Positions 33,732 to 48,800 of a stretch of DNA of 64,000 bases are shown here, in pieces. Position numbers and translations under genes: made by a program. Numbering within the stretch: position 1 is the stretch's first letter; each line of letters begins with the position of its first letter. The DNA is from Leuctra nigra. Lineage: Eukaryota; Arthropoda; Insecta; Plecoptera; Leuctridae. The DNA lies in NCBI GenBank assembly GCA_934045905.1, contig OW203763.1:47237494-47301493 (forward strand). The letters run 5' to 3'. A model generated the notes under the pieces. The model had not been told where the DNA came from. It made no database searches and saw only the letters and a list, made by a program, of their open reading frames with translations.

Positions 33732-36700
33732 TTAATACGCTTTATAAGGTCTTATTGAATTGTTTCTAGACGTTTGTTGCTTTTTCGATCACGATGTAGA
33801 TTTGAGGTCCAAATGACCATGTGGTATGTATGCATGTTAATATGGCCGATGGTTTAATTTTGTGAATATGCTTTGAAAAGTCTTATTTAGGTGTTTTCAG
33901 ACGTTTGGTGCTTTTTCGATCTCGAAGTTTTTTTGAGTTCCAAATGAACATGTGGATTGTATGCGTGTAAATTTAGCCGAAGGGTTAATTTTAGTAATAC
34001 TTTTTATAACGTCGTATTGAGGGGTTTCCAGACGTTAGTTGCTTTTTTGTACACGAAGTAGATTTGAGGTCCAAATGACCATGTAGTTTGTAAGCATGTT
34101 AAAAAGGCCGAAGGGTTATTTTTGTTAATACGCTATGTAAGGTCTTATTGAATTGTTTCAAGACGTGAGTTGGTTTTTTGATCACGAAGTAGATTTAAGG
34201 TCCAAATGACAATGTGGTATGAATGCATGTTAGTATGGCCGATGGGTTAATTTTGTTAATACGCTTTGAAAAGTCTTATTTAGGTGTTTCCAGACGTTTG
34301 GTGCTTTTTTGATCACGAAGTTAATTTGAGGTCCAAATGACCATGTGCTATGTATGCATGTTAATATGGCCGAAGGGTTATTTTTGTAAATATGCTTTGA
34401 AAAGTTTTATTTAGTTGTTTTCAGACGTTTGGTGCTTTTTCGATCTCTAAGCTTTTTTGAGTTCCAAATGAACATGTGGATTGTATGCGTGTAAATTTAG
34501 CCGAAGGGTTAATTTTGGTAATACTTTTAATAACGTCTTATTGAGGGGTTTCCAGACGTTAGTTGCTTTTTTGTTCACGAAGTAGATTTGAGGTCCAAAT
34601 GACCATGTAGTTTGTATGCATGTTAAAAAGGCCGAAGGGTTATTTTTGTTAATACGCTATGTAAGGTCTTATTGAATTGTTTCAAGACGTTAGTTGCTTT
34701 TTTGATCACGAAGTAGATTTAAGGTCCAAATGACAATGTGGTATGAATGCATGTTAGTATGGCCGATGGGTTAATTTTGTTAATACGCTTTGAAAAGTCT
34801 TATTTAGGTGTTTCCAGACGTTTGGTGCTTTTTTGATCACGAAGTTAATTTGAGGTCCAAATGACCATGTGCTATGTATGGATGTTAATATGGCCGAAGG
34901 TTTATTTTTGTTAATAAGCTTTATAAGGTCTTAGTGAATTGTTTCTAGACGTTTGTTGCTTTTTCGATCACGAAGTAGATTTGAGGTCCAAATGAACATG
35001 TGGTATGTATGCATGTTAATATGGCCGATGATTTAATTTTGTAAATACGCTATGTAAGGTCTTATTGAATTGTTTCCAGACGTTAGTTGCTTTTTTGATC
35101 ACGAAGTCGATTTGAGGTCCAAATAACCATGTAGTATGTATGCATGTTAAAATAGCCGAAGTGTTATTTTTGTTCAATAAGCTTTATAATGTCTTATTGA
35201 ATTGTTTCCAGACGTTAGTTGCTTTTTTGATCAAGAAGTTATTTAGAGGTTCAAATGCCAATGTGGTTAGAATGCATGTTAGTATGGCCGATGGGTTAAT
35301 TTTGTTAATACGCTTTAAAAAGTCTTATTTAGGTGTTTCCAGACGTTTGTTGTTTTTTCGATCTCGAAGTTTTTTTGAGTTCCAAATGACCATGTAGTAT
35401 GTATGCATGTTAATATTACCGAAGGGTTATTTTTGTTAATAAGCTTTATAACGTCTTATTAAACTGTTTCCAGACGTTTGGTGCTTTTTCGATCTCGCAG
35501 TTTTTTTGATTTCCATATGAACAAGTGGATTGTATCCGTGTAAATATGGCCGAAGGGTTAATTTTGGTAATACGTATTATAACGTCTTATTGAGGGGTTT
35601 CCAGACGATTGTTGCTTTTTTGATCACGAAGTTAATTTGAGGTTCAAATGACCATGTGCTATGTTTGCATGTTAATATGGCCGAATGGTAATTTTTGTTA
35701 ATAAGCTCTATAAGGACTTATTGAATTTGATTCCAGACGTCAGTTGCTTTTTTGATCACGAAGTAGATTTGAGGTCCAAATGACCATGTGGTATGTATGC
35801 ATGTTTATATGATTGAAGGGTTAATTTAGTTAATACGCTTTATAATGTCATATTAAGGGGTTTCCAGACGTTTGGTGCTTTTTTGATCACGAAGTTGATT
35901 TGAGGTCAAAATGTCAATTTGGCATGTATGCATGTTAATATGGCCGAAGGGTTATTTTTGTTAATACGCATTATAAGGTCTTATTAAATTGTTTCCAGAC
36001 GTTAGTTGCGTTTTTGATCACGAAGTAGATTTGAGGTCCAAATGACCATGTGGTATGAATGCATGTTAGTATGGCCGATGGGTTAATTTTGTTAATACGC
36101 TTTAAAAAGTCTTATTTAGGTGTTTCCAGACGTTTGGTGCTTTTTCGATTTCAAAGTTTTTTGAGTTCCAAATGAACATGTGGATTGTATGCGTATAAAT
36201 TTAGCCGAAGAATTGATTTTGGTAATACTTTTTATAACGTCTTATTGAGGGGTTTCCAGACGTTAGTTGCTTTTTTGATCACGAAGTAGATTTGAGGTCC
36301 AAATGACCATGTGGTATGTATGCATGTTTATATGATTGAAGGGTAAATTTTGTTAATACGCTTTATAATGTTATTTTAAGGGGTTTCCAGACGTTTGGTG
36401 CTTTTTTGATAACGAAGTTGATTTGTGGTCCAAATGTCGATTTGGCATGTATGCATGTTAAAATAGCCGAAGTGTTATTTTTGTTCAATAAGCTTTATAA
36501 TGTCTTATTTAAGTGTTTCCAGACGTTTGGTGCTTTTTCGATCTTGAAGTTTTTTGAGTTCCAAATGACCTTGTGAAATGTATGCGTGTAAATATGGCCG
36601 AAGGGTTAATTTTGTTAATTCGCTATATAACGTCTTATTAAGGGATTTCCAGATGTTAGTTGCTTTTTTGATCACGAAGTTGATTTCTGGTCCAAATGAC

Positions 36701-39700
36701 AATGTGGTATGTATCCATGTTAGTATGGCCGAAGGGTTAATTTTGTTCATACGCTTTATAAAGTCTTATTTAGGTATTTCTAGGCGTTTGTTACTTTTCA
36801 ATCTTAACATTGATTTGACTTCCAAATGACCATGTAGTATAGTTTGTATGCCTGTTATAATGGCCGAAGGGTTATTTTTGTTAATACGCTTCATAAAGTC
36901 TTTTAAAATGTTTCTAGACGTTTGTAGCTTTTTTGATCACGAAGTTAATTTGAGGTCCAAATGACCATGTGCTATGTATGCATGTTAATATGGCCGAATG
37001 GTTCTTTTTGTTAATAAGCTTTATAATGACTTATTGAATTTGATTCCAGACGTTAGTTGCTTTTTTGATCACGAAGTAGATTTGAGGTCCAAATGACCAT
37101 GTGGTATATATGCATGTTTATATGATTGAAGGGTTAATTTTGTTAATACGCTTTATGATGTCATATTAAGGGGTTTCCAGACGTTTGGTGCTTTTTTGAT
37201 CACGAAGTTGATTTGAGGTCCAAATGTCAATTTGGCATGTATGCATGTTAATATGGCCGAAGGGTTATTTTTGTTAATACGCTTTATAAGGTCTTATTGA
37301 ATTGTTTCCAGACGTTAGTTGCTTTTTTGATCACGAAGTAGATTTAAGGTCCAAATGACAATGTGGTATGAATGCATGTTAGTATGGCCGAAGGGGTAAT
37401 TTTGTTAATACGCTTTGAAAAGTCTTATTTAGGTGTTTCCAGACGTTTGGTGCTTTTTCGATCTCGAAGTTTTTTTGAGTTCCAAATGAACATGTGGGTT
37501 GTATGCGTGTAAATTCAGCCGAAGGGTTAATTTTGGTAAAACTTTTTATAACGTTTTATTGAGGGGTTTCCAGACGTTTGTTGCTTTTTTGATTAAGAAG
37601 TTGATTTGAGGTTCAAATGCCCATGAGGTATGTATGCATGTTAATATTGCCGATGGGTTAATTTTGTTAATAAGCTTGATAACGTCTTATTAAACTGTTT
37701 CCAGACGTTTGGTGCTTTTTCGATCTCGAAGTATTTTTGAGTTCCATATGAACAAGTGGATTGTATCCGTGTAAATATGGCCGAAGGGTTAATTTTGGTA
37801 ATACGTTTTATAACGTTTTTTGAGGGGTTTCCAGACGTTTGTTGCTTTTTTGATCACGAAGTTAATTTGAGGTTCAAATGACCATGTGCTATGTATGCAT
37901 GTTATTATGGCCGAATGGTTATTTTTGTTAATAAGCTTTATAAGGACTTATTGAATTTGATTCCAGACGTAAGTTGCTTTTTTGATCACGAAGTAGATTT
38001 GAGGTCCAAATGACCATGTGGTATGTATGCATGTTAATATGGTTGAATAGTTAATTTTGTTAATACGCTTTATAATGTCATATTAAGGGGTTTCCAGACG
38101 TTTGGTGCTTTTTTGATCACGAAGTTGATTTGAGGTCCAAATGTCAATTTGGCATGTATGCATGTTAATATGGCCGAAGGGTTATTTTTGTTACGCATTA
38201 TAAGGTCTTATTGAATTGTTTCCAGACGTTTGTTGCTTTTTTGATCACGAAGTAGATTTGAGGTCCAAATGACCATGTGGTATGTATGCATGTTTATATG
38301 ATTGAAGGGTTAATTTTGTTAATACGCTTTATAATATCATATTAATGTGTTTCCAGACGTTTGGTGCTTTTTTGATCACGAAGTTGATTTGAGGTCCAAA
38401 TGTCAATTTGGCATGTATGCATGTTAATATGGGTGAAGGGTTATTTTTATTAATACACTTTATAAGGTCTTATTGAATTGTTTCCAGACGTTAGTTGCTT
38501 GTTTGATCACGAAGTAGATTTAAGGTCCAAATGACAATGTGGTATGAATGCATGTTAGTATGGCTGATGGGTTAATTTTGTTAATACGCTTTAAAAAGTC
38601 TTATTTAGGTGTTTCCAGACGTTTGGTGCTTTTTCGATCTCAAAGTTTTTTTGAGTTCCAAATGAACATGTGGATTGTATGCGTGTAAATTTAGCCGAAA
38701 AGGTAATTTTGGTAATACTTTTTATAACGTCTTATTGAGGGGTTTCCAGACGTTAGTTGCTTTTTTGATCACGAAGTAGATTGAGGTCCAAATGACCATG
38801 TGGTATGTATGCATGTTTATATGATTAAAGGGTTAATTTTGTTAATACGCTTTATAATGTCATATTAAGGGTTTCCAGACGTTTGGTGCTTTTTTGATCA
38901 CGAAGTAGATTTAAGGTCCAAATGACAATGTGGTATGAATGCATGTTAGTATGGCCGATGCGTTAATTTTGTTAATACGCTTTGTTAATACGTCTTATTT
39001 AGGTGTTTCCAGGCGTTTGATACTTTTCAATCTCAACATTGATTTAAGTACCAAATGACCATGTAGTATAGTATGTATGCCTGTTATAATGGCCGAAGGG
39101 TTATTTTTGTTAATACGCTTTATAACGTATTTTAAAATGTTTCTAGACGTTTGTAGCTTTTTTGATCAAGAAGTTGATTTGAGGTTCAAATGCCCATGAG
39201 GTATGTATGCATGTTAATATTGCCGATGGGTTAATTTTGTTAATACGCTTTAAAAAGTCTTATTTAGGTGTTTCCAGACGTTTGTTGCTTTTTCGATCTC
39301 GAAGTATTTTTGAGTTCCAAATGAACAAGTGGATTGTATGTGTTTAATATAGCCGAAGGGTTAATTTTGGTAATACGATTTATAACGTTGTATTGGGGAG
39401 TTTCCAGACGTTTGTTGTTTTTTTGATCACGAAGTTGATTTGAGTTCCTAATGACCATGTAGTATGTATGCATGTTAAAATGGCCGAAGGGTTATTTTTG
39501 TTTATACGCTTTATAAGGTCTTAATGAATTGTTTCCCGACGTTTGTTGCTTTTTTGATCACGAAGTTGATTTAAGGTCCAAATGACAATGTGGTATGAAT
39601 GCATGTTAGTATGGCCGATGCGTTAATTTTGTTAATACGCTTTGTTAATACGTCTTATTTAGGTGTTTCCAGGCGTTTGATACTTTTCAATCTCAACATT

Positions 39701-42551
39701 GATTTAAGTACCAAATGACCATGTAGTATAGTATGTATGCCTGTTATAATGGCCGAAGGGTTATTTTTGTTAATACGCTTTATAACGTATTTTAAAATGT
39801 TTCTAGACGTTTGTAGCTTTTTTGATCAAGAAGTTGATTTGAGGTTCAAATGCCCATGAGGTATGTATGCATGTTAATATTGCCGATGGGTTAATTTTGT
39901 TAATACGCTTTAAAAAGTCTTATTTAGGTGTTTCCAGTGATTGGTGCTTTTTCGATCTCGAAATTTTTTTGAGTTCCAAATGAACAAGTTGATTGTATGC
40001 GTTTAATATAGCCGAACGGTTAATTTTGGTAATAAGTTTAATAATGTCTTATTGAGGGGTTTCCAGACGATAGTTGCTTTTTTGATCACGAAGTAGATTT
40101 GAGGTCCAAATGACCATGTGGTATGTATGCATGTTAATATGACCGATGGGTTAATTTTGTTAATACGCATTATAAGGTCTTATTAAGGGGTTTTCAGACG
40201 TTTGGTGCTTTTTTGATCACGAAGTAGATTTGAGGTGAAAATGACCATGTGGTATGTATGAATGTTAAGATGACTGATGGGTTAATTTTGTTATTACGCT
40301 TTATATTGTCATATTAAGGGGTTTCCAGACGTTTGGTGCTTTTTCGATCTCGAAGTTTTTTTGAGTTCCAAATGAACTAGTGGATTGTATGCGTTTAATA
40401 TAGCCGAACGGTTAATTTTGGTAATACGTTTAATAATGTCTTATTGAGGGGTTTCCAGACGATAGTTGCTTTTTTGATCACGAAGTAGATTTGAGGTCCA
40501 AATGACCATGTGGTATGAATGCATGTTAATATGACCGATGGGTTAATTTTGTTAATACGCTTTATAAGTTCTTATTAAGGGGTTTTCAGACGTTTGGTGC
40601 TTTTTTGATCACGAAGTAGTTTTGAGGTAAAAATGACCATGTGGTATGTATGAATGTTAAGATGACTGATGGGTTAATTTTGTTATTACGCTTTATATTG
40701 TCATATTAAGGGGTTTCCAGACGTTTGGTGCTTTTTCGATCTCAAAGTTTTTTTGAGTTCCAAATGAACTAGTGGATTGTATGCGTTTAATATAGCCGAA
40801 CGGTTAATTTTGGTAATACGTTTAACAACGTCTTATTGAGGGGTTTCCAGACGTTAGTTGCTTTTTTAATCACGAAGTAGATTTGAGGTCCAAATGACCA
40901 TGTGGTATGTACGCATGTTAATATGACCGATGGGTTAATTTTGTTAATACGCTTTATAAGGTCTTATTGAATTGTTTCCAGACGTTTGTTGCTTTTTTGA
41001 TCACGAAGTAGATTTGAGGTCCAAATGATCACGTGGTATGTATGCATGTTAATATGACCGATGGGTTAATTTTGTTAATACGCTTTATAAGGTCTTATTG
41101 AATTGTTTCCAGGCGTTAGTTGCTTTTTTGATCACGAAGTAGATTTGAGGTCCAAATAACCATGTGGTATGTATGCATGTTAATATGACCGATGGGTTAA
41201 TTTTGTTAATACGCTTTTTAAGGTCTTATTGAATTGTTTCCAGACGTTAGTTGCTTTTTTGATCACGAAGTAGATTTGAGGTCCAAATGATCACGTGGTA
41301 TGTATGCATGTTAATATGACCGATAGGTTAATTTTGTTAATACGCTTTATAATGTCATATTAAAGGGCTTCCAGACGTTTGGTGCTTTTTTGATCACGAA
41401 GTAGATTTGAGGTGAAAATGACCATGTGGTATGTATGAATGTTAATATGACTGATGGGATAATTTTGTTATTACGCTTAATATTGTCATATTAAGGGGTT
41501 TCCAGACGTTTGGTGCTTTTTTGATCACGAAGTAGATTTGAGGTGAAAATGACCATGTGGTATGTATGAATGTTAATATGACTGATGGGTTAATTTTGTT
41601 ATTACGCTTTATATTGTCATATTAAGGTGTTTCCAGACGTTTGGTGCTTTTTCGATCTCGAAGTTTTTTTGAGTTCCAAATGAACTAGTGGATTGTATGC
41701 GTTTAATATAGCCGAACGGTTAATTTTGGTAATACGTTTAATAACGTCTTATTGAGGGGTTTCCAGACTTTAGTTGCTTTTTTGATCACGAAGTAGATTT
41801 GAGGTCCAAATGACCATGTGGTATGTTTGCATGTTAATATGACCGATGGGTTAATTTTGTTAATACGCTTTTTAAGGCATTATTGAATTGTTTCCAGACG
41901 TTATTTGCTTTTTTGATCACGAAGTAGATTTGTGGTCCAAATGATCACGTGGTATGTATGCATGTTAATATGACCGATGGGTTAATTTTGTTAATACGCT
42001 TTATAAGGTCTTATTGAATTGTTTCCAGACGTTAGTTGCTTTTTTGATCACGAAGTAGATTTGAGGTCCAAATGACCATGTGGTATGTTTGCATGTTAAT
42101 ATGACCGATGGGTTAATTTTGTTAATACGCTTTTTAAGGCATTATTGAATTGTTTCCAGACGTTAGTTGCTTTTTTGATCACGAAGTAGATTTAGGTCAA
42201 ATGACCATGTGGTATGTATGCATGTTAATATGACCGATAGGTTTATTTTGTTAATACGCTTTATAATGTCATATTAAGGGGCTTCCAGACGTTTGGTGCT
42301 TTTTTGATCACGAAGTAGATTTGAGGTGAAAATGACCATGTGGTATGTATGAATGTTAATATGACTGATGGGTTAATTTTGTTATTACGCTTTATATTGT
42401 CATATTAAGGGGTTTCCAGACGTTTGGTGCTTTTATGATCACGAAGTTGATTTAAGGTCCAAATGTCAATGTGGTATGTATGCATGTTAGTAAGGCCGAT
42501 GGGTTAATTTTGATAATACGCTTTATAAAGTCTTATTTAGGTGTTTCCAGA

Positions 42552-42837
42552 CGTTGTTGTTTTATAAGACGTTATAAAACGAATTGCCAAAATTAACCCT
42601 TCGGCTATATTAAACACATACAATCCACTTGTTCATTTGGAACTCAAAAAATCTTCGAGATCGAAAAAGCACCAAACGTCTGGAAACACCTAAATAAGAC
42701 TTTATTAAGCGTATTAACAAAATTAACCCTTCAGCCATTTTAACATGCATACATACTACATGGTCATTAGGAACTCAAATCAACTTCGTGATAAAAAAAA
42801 CAACAAACGTTGTTGTTTTATAAGACGTTATAAAACG
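42552..42837. repeat. Inverted satellite segment between 30-bp direct repeats
   Basis: A segment of nearly two monomers (42582-42807) runs opposite to the whole array. It is flanked on both sides by CGTTGTTGTTTTATAAGACG plus TTATAAAACG. Confidence 0.92.
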
Positions 42838-45800
42838 TATTACGATAATACGATTTATAACGTCTTATTGGGGTGTTTCCAGACGTTTGTTGTTTTTTTG
42901 ATCACGAAGTTGATTTGAGTTCCTAATGACCATGTAGACCATGCTTATGACCATGTTAAAATGGCCGATGGGTTAATTTTGTTAATACGCTTTATAAAGT
43001 CTTATTTAGGTGTTTCCAGACGTTTGGTGCTTTTTCGATCTCGAAGATTTTTGAGTTCCAAATGAACGAGTGGATTGTATGCGTTTAATATAGCCGAACT
43101 GTTAATTTTGGTAATACGTTTAATAATGTCTTATTGAGGGGTTTCCAGACGTTAATTGCTTTTTTGATCACGAAGTAGATTTGAGGTCCAAATGACCATG
43201 TGGTATGTATGCATGTTAATATGACCGATGGGTTAATTTTGTTAATACGCTTTATAAGGTCTTATTGAATTGTTTCCAGACGTTAGTTGCTTTTTTGATC
43301 ACGAAGTAGATTTGAGGTCCAAATGATCACGTGGTATGTATGCATGTTAATATGACCGATGGGTTAATTTTGTTAATACGCTTTATAAGGTCTTATTGAA
43401 TTGTTTCCAGACGTATTTTGCTTTTTTGATCACGAAGTAGATTTGAGGTCCAATTGTCCATGTGGTATGTTAGCATGTTAATATGACCGATGGGTTAATT
43501 TTGTTAATACGCTTTATAAGGCATTATTGAATTGTTTCCTGACGTTGGTTGCTTTTTTGATCACGAAGTAGATTTGAGGTCAAATGACCATGTTTTATGT
43601 ATGCATGTTAATATGACCGATAGGTTAATTTTGTTAATACGCTTTATAATGTCATATTAAGGGGCTTTCAGACGTTTGGTGCTTTTTTGATCACGAAGTA
43701 GATTTGAGGTGAAAATGACCATGTGGTATGTATGAATGTTAATATGACTGATGGGTTAATTTTGTTATTACGCTTTATATTGTCATATTAAGGTGTTTCC
43801 AGACGTTTGGTGCTTTTTCGATCTCGAAGTTTTTTTGAGTTCCACATGAACTAGTGGATTGTATGCGTTTAATATAGCCGAACGGTTATTTTGGTAATGC
43901 GTTTAATAACGTCTTATTTAAGGGTTTCCAGACGTTAGTTTCTTTTTTGATCACGAAGTAGATTTGAGGTCCAAATGACCATGTGGTATATATGCATGTT
44001 TATATGATTGAAGGGTTAATTTTGTTAATACGCTTTATGATGTCATATTAAGGGGTTTCCAGACGTTTGGTGCTTTTTTGATCACGAAGTTGATTTGAGG
44101 TCCAAATGTCAATTTGGCATGTATGCATGTTAATATGGCCGAAGGGTTATTTTTGTTAATACGCTTTATAAGGTCTTATTGAATTGTTTCCAGACGTTAG
44201 TTGCTTTTTTGATCACGAAGTAGATTTAAGGTCCAAATGACAATGTGGTATGAATGCATGTTAGTATGGCCGAAGGGGTAATTTTGTTAATACGCTTTGA
44301 AAAGTCTTATTTAGGTGTTTCCAGACGTTTGGTGCTTTTTCGATCTCGAAGTTTTTTTGAGTTCCAAATGAACATGTGGGTTGTATGCGTGTAAATTCAG
44401 CCGAAGGGTTAATTTTGGTAAAACTTTTTATAACGTTTTATTGAGGGGTTTCCAGACGTTTGTTGCTTTTTTGATTAAGAAGTTGATTTGAGGTTCAAAT
44501 GCCCATGAGGTATGTATGCATGTTAATATTGCCGATGGGTTAATTTTGTTAATAAGCTTGATAACGTCTTATTAAACTGTTTCCAGACGTTTGGTGCTTT
44601 TTCGATCTCGAAGTATTTTTGAGTTCCATATGAACAAGTGGATTGTATCCGTGTAAATATGGCCGAAGGGTTAATTTTGGTAATACGTTTTATAACGTTT
44701 TTTGAGGGGTTTCCAGACGTTTGTTGCTTTTTTGATCACGAAGTTAATTTGAGGTTCAAATGACCATGTGCTATGTATGCATGTTATTATGGCCGAATGG
44801 TTATTTTTGTTAATAAGCTTTATAAGGACTTATTGAATTTGATTCCAGACGTAAGTTGCTTTTTTGATCACGAAGTAGATTTGAGGTCCAAATGACCATG
44901 TGGTATGTATGCATGTTAATATGGTTGAAGGGTTAATTTTGTTAATACGCTTTATAATGTCATATTAAGGGGTTTCCAGACGTTTGGTGCTTTTTTGATC
45001 ACGAAGTTGATTTGAGGTCCAAATGTCAATTTGGCATGTATGCATGTTAATATGGCCGAAGGGTTATTTTTGTTACGCATTATAAGGTCTTATTGAATTG
45101 TTTCCAGACGTTTGTTGCTTTTTTGATCACGAAGTAGATTTGAGGTCCAAATGACCATGTGGTATGTATGCATGTTTATATGATTGAAGGGTTAATTTTG
45201 TTAATACGCTTTATAATATCATATTAATGTGTTTCCAGACGTTTGGTGCTTTTTTGATCACGAAGTTGATTTGAGGTCCAAATGTCAATTTGGCATGTAT
45301 GCATGTTAATATGGGTGAAGGGTTATTTTTATTAATACGCTTTATAAGGTCTTATTGAATTGTTTCCAGACGTTAGTTGCTTGTTTGATCACGAAGTAGA
45401 TTTAAGGTCCAAATGACAATGTGGTATGAATGCATGTTAGTATGGCTGATGGGTTAATTTTGTTAATACGCTTTAAAAAGTCTTATTTAGGTGTTTCCAG
45501 ACGTTTGGTACTTTTTCGATCTCAAAGTTTTTTTGAGTTCCAAATGAACATGTGGATTGTATGCGTGTAAATTTAGCCGAAAAGGTAATTTTGGTAATAC
45601 TTTTTATAACGTCTTATTGAGGGGTTTCCAGACGTTAGTTGCTTTTTTGATCACGAAGTAGATTGAGGTCCAAATGACCATGTGGTATGTATGCATGTTT
45701 ATATGATTAAAGGGTTAATTTTGTTAATACGCTTTATAATGTCATATTAAGGGTTTCCAGACGTTTGGTGCTTTTTTGATCACGAAGTAGATTTAAGGTC

Positions 45801-48800
45801 CAAATGACAATGTGGTATGAATGCATGTTAGTATGGCCGATGCGTTAATTTTGTTAATACGCTTTGTTAATACGTCTTATTTAGGTGTTTCCAGGCGTTT
45901 GATACTTTTCAATCTCAACATTGATTTAAGTACCAAATGACCATGTAGTATAGTATGTATGCCTGTTATAATGGCCGAAGGGTTATTTTTGTTAATACGC
46001 TTTATAACGTATTTTAAAATGTTTCTAGACGTTTGTAGCTTTTTTGATCAAGAAGTTGATTTGAGGTTCAAATGCCCATGAGGTATGTATGCATGTTAAT
46101 ATTGCCGATGGGTTAATTTTGTTAATACGCTTTAAAAAGTCTTATTTAGGTGTTTCCGGACGTTTGTTGCTTTTTCGATCTCGAAGTATTTTTGAGTTCC
46201 AAATGAACAAGTGGATTGTATGTGTTTAATATAGCCGAAGGGTTAATTTTGGTAATACGATTTATAACGTTGTATTGGGGAGTTTCCAGACGTTTGTTGT
46301 TTTTTTGATCACGAAGTTGATTTGAGTTCCTAATGACCATGTAGTATGTATGCATGTTAAAATGGCCGAAGGGTTATTTTTGTTTATACGCTTTATAAGG
46401 TCTTAATGAATTGTTTCCCGACGTTTGTTGCTTTTTTGATCACGAAGTTGATTTAAGGTCCAAATGACAATGTGGTATGAATGCATGTTAGTATGGCCGA
46501 TGCGTTAATTTTGTTAATACGCTTTGTTAATACGTCTTATTTAGGTGTTTCCAGGCGTTTGATACTTTTCAATCTCAACATTGATTTAAGTACCAAATGA
46601 CCATGTAGTATAGTATGTATGCCTGTTATAATGGCCGAAGGGTTATTTTTGTTAATACGCTTTATAACGTATTTTAAAATGTTTCTAGACGTTTGTAGCT
46701 TTTTTGATCAAGAAGTTGATTTGAGGTTCAAATGCCCATGAGGTATGTATGCATGTTAATATTGCCGATGGGTTAATTTTGTTAATACGCTTTAAAAAGT
46801 CTTATTTAGGTGTTTCCAGTGATTGGTGCTTTTTCGATCTCGAAATTTTTTTGAGTTCCAAATGAACAAGTTGATTGTATGCGTTTAATATAGCCGAACG
46901 GTTAATTTTGGTAATAAGTTTAATAATGTCTTATTGAGGGGTTTCCAGACGATAGTTGCTTTTTTGATCACGAAGTAGATTTGAGGTCCAAATGACCATG
47001 TGGTATGTATGCATGTTAATATGACCGATGGGTTAATTTTGTTAATACGCATTATAAGGTCTTATTAAGGGGTTTTCAGACGTTTGGTGCTTTTTTGATC
47101 ACGAAGTAGATTTGAGGTGAAAATGACCATGTGGTATGTATGAATGTTAAGATGACTGATGGGTTAATTTTGTTATTACGCTTTATATTGTCATATTAAG
47201 GGGTTTCCAGACGTTTGGTGCTTTTTCGATCTCGAAGTTTTTTTGAGTTCCAAATGAACTAGTGGATTGTATGCGTTTAATATAGCCGAACGGTTAATTT
47301 TGGTAATACGTTTAATAATGTCTTATTGAGGGGTTTCCAGACGATAGTTGCTTTTTTGATCACGAAGTAGATTTGAGGTCCAAATGACCATGTGGTATGA
47401 ATGCATGTTAATATGACCGATGGGTTAATTTTGTTAATACGCTTTATAAGTTCTTATTAAGGGGTTTTCAGACGTTTGGTGCTTTTTTGATCACGAAGTA
47501 GATTTGAGGTAAAAATGACCATGTGGTATGTATGAATGTTAAGATGACTGATGGGTTAATTTTGTTATTACGCTTTATATTGTCATATTAAGGGGTTTCC
47601 AGACGTTTGGTGCTTTTTCGATCTCAAAGTTTTTTTGAGTTCCAAATGAACTAGTGGATTGTATGCGTTTAATATAGCCGAACGGTTAATTTTGGTAATA
47701 CGTTTAACAACGTCTTATTGAGGGGTTTCCAGACGTTAGTTGCTTTTTTAATCACGAAGTAGATTTGAGGTCCAAATGACCATGTGGTATGTACGCATGT
47801 TAATATGACCGATGGGTTAATTTTGTTAATACGCTTTATAAGGTCTTATTGAATTGTTTCCAGACGTTTGTTGCTTTTTTGATCACGAAGTAGATTTGAG
47901 GTCCAAATGATCACGTGGTATGTATGCATGTTAATATGACCGATGGGTTAATTTTGTTAATACGCTTTATAAGGTCTTATTGAATTGTTTCCAGACGTTA
48001 GTTGCTTTTTTGATCACGAAGTAGATTTAAGGTCCAAATGACAATGTGGTATGAATGCATGTTAGTATGGCCGAAGGGGTAATTTTGTTAATACGCTTTG
48101 AAAAGTCTTATTTAGGTGTTTCCAGACGTTTGGTGCTTTTTCGATCTCGAAGTTTTTTTGAGTTCCAAATGAACATGTGGGTTGTATGCGTGTAAATTCA
48201 GCCGAAGGGTTAATTTTGGTAAAACTTTTTATAACGTTTTATTGAGGGGTTTCCAGACGTTTGTTGCTTTTTTGATTAAGAAGTTGATTTGAGGTTCAAA
48301 TGCCCATGAGGTATGTATGCATGTTAATATTGCCGATGGGTTAATTTTGTTAATAAGCTTGATAACGTCTTATTAAACTGTTTCCAGACGTTTGGTGCTT
48401 TTTCGATCTCGAAGTATTTTTGAGTTCCATATGAACAAGTGGATTGTATCCGTGTAAATATGGCCGAAGGGTTAATTTTGGTAATACGTTTTATAACGTT
48501 TTTTGAGGGGTTTCCAGACGTTTGTTGCTTTTTTGATCACGAAGTTAATTTGAGGTTCAAATGACCATGTGCTATGTATGCATGTTATTATGGCCGAATG
48601 GTTATTTTTGTTAATAAGCTTTATAAGGACTTATTGAATTTGATTCCAGACGTAAGTTGCTTTTTTGATCACGAAGTAGATTTGAGGTCCAAATGACCAT
48701 GTGGTATGTATGCATGTTAATATGGTTGAAGGGTTAATTTTGTTAATACGCTTTATAATGTCATATTAAGGGGTTTCCAGACGTTTGGTGCTTTTTTGAT

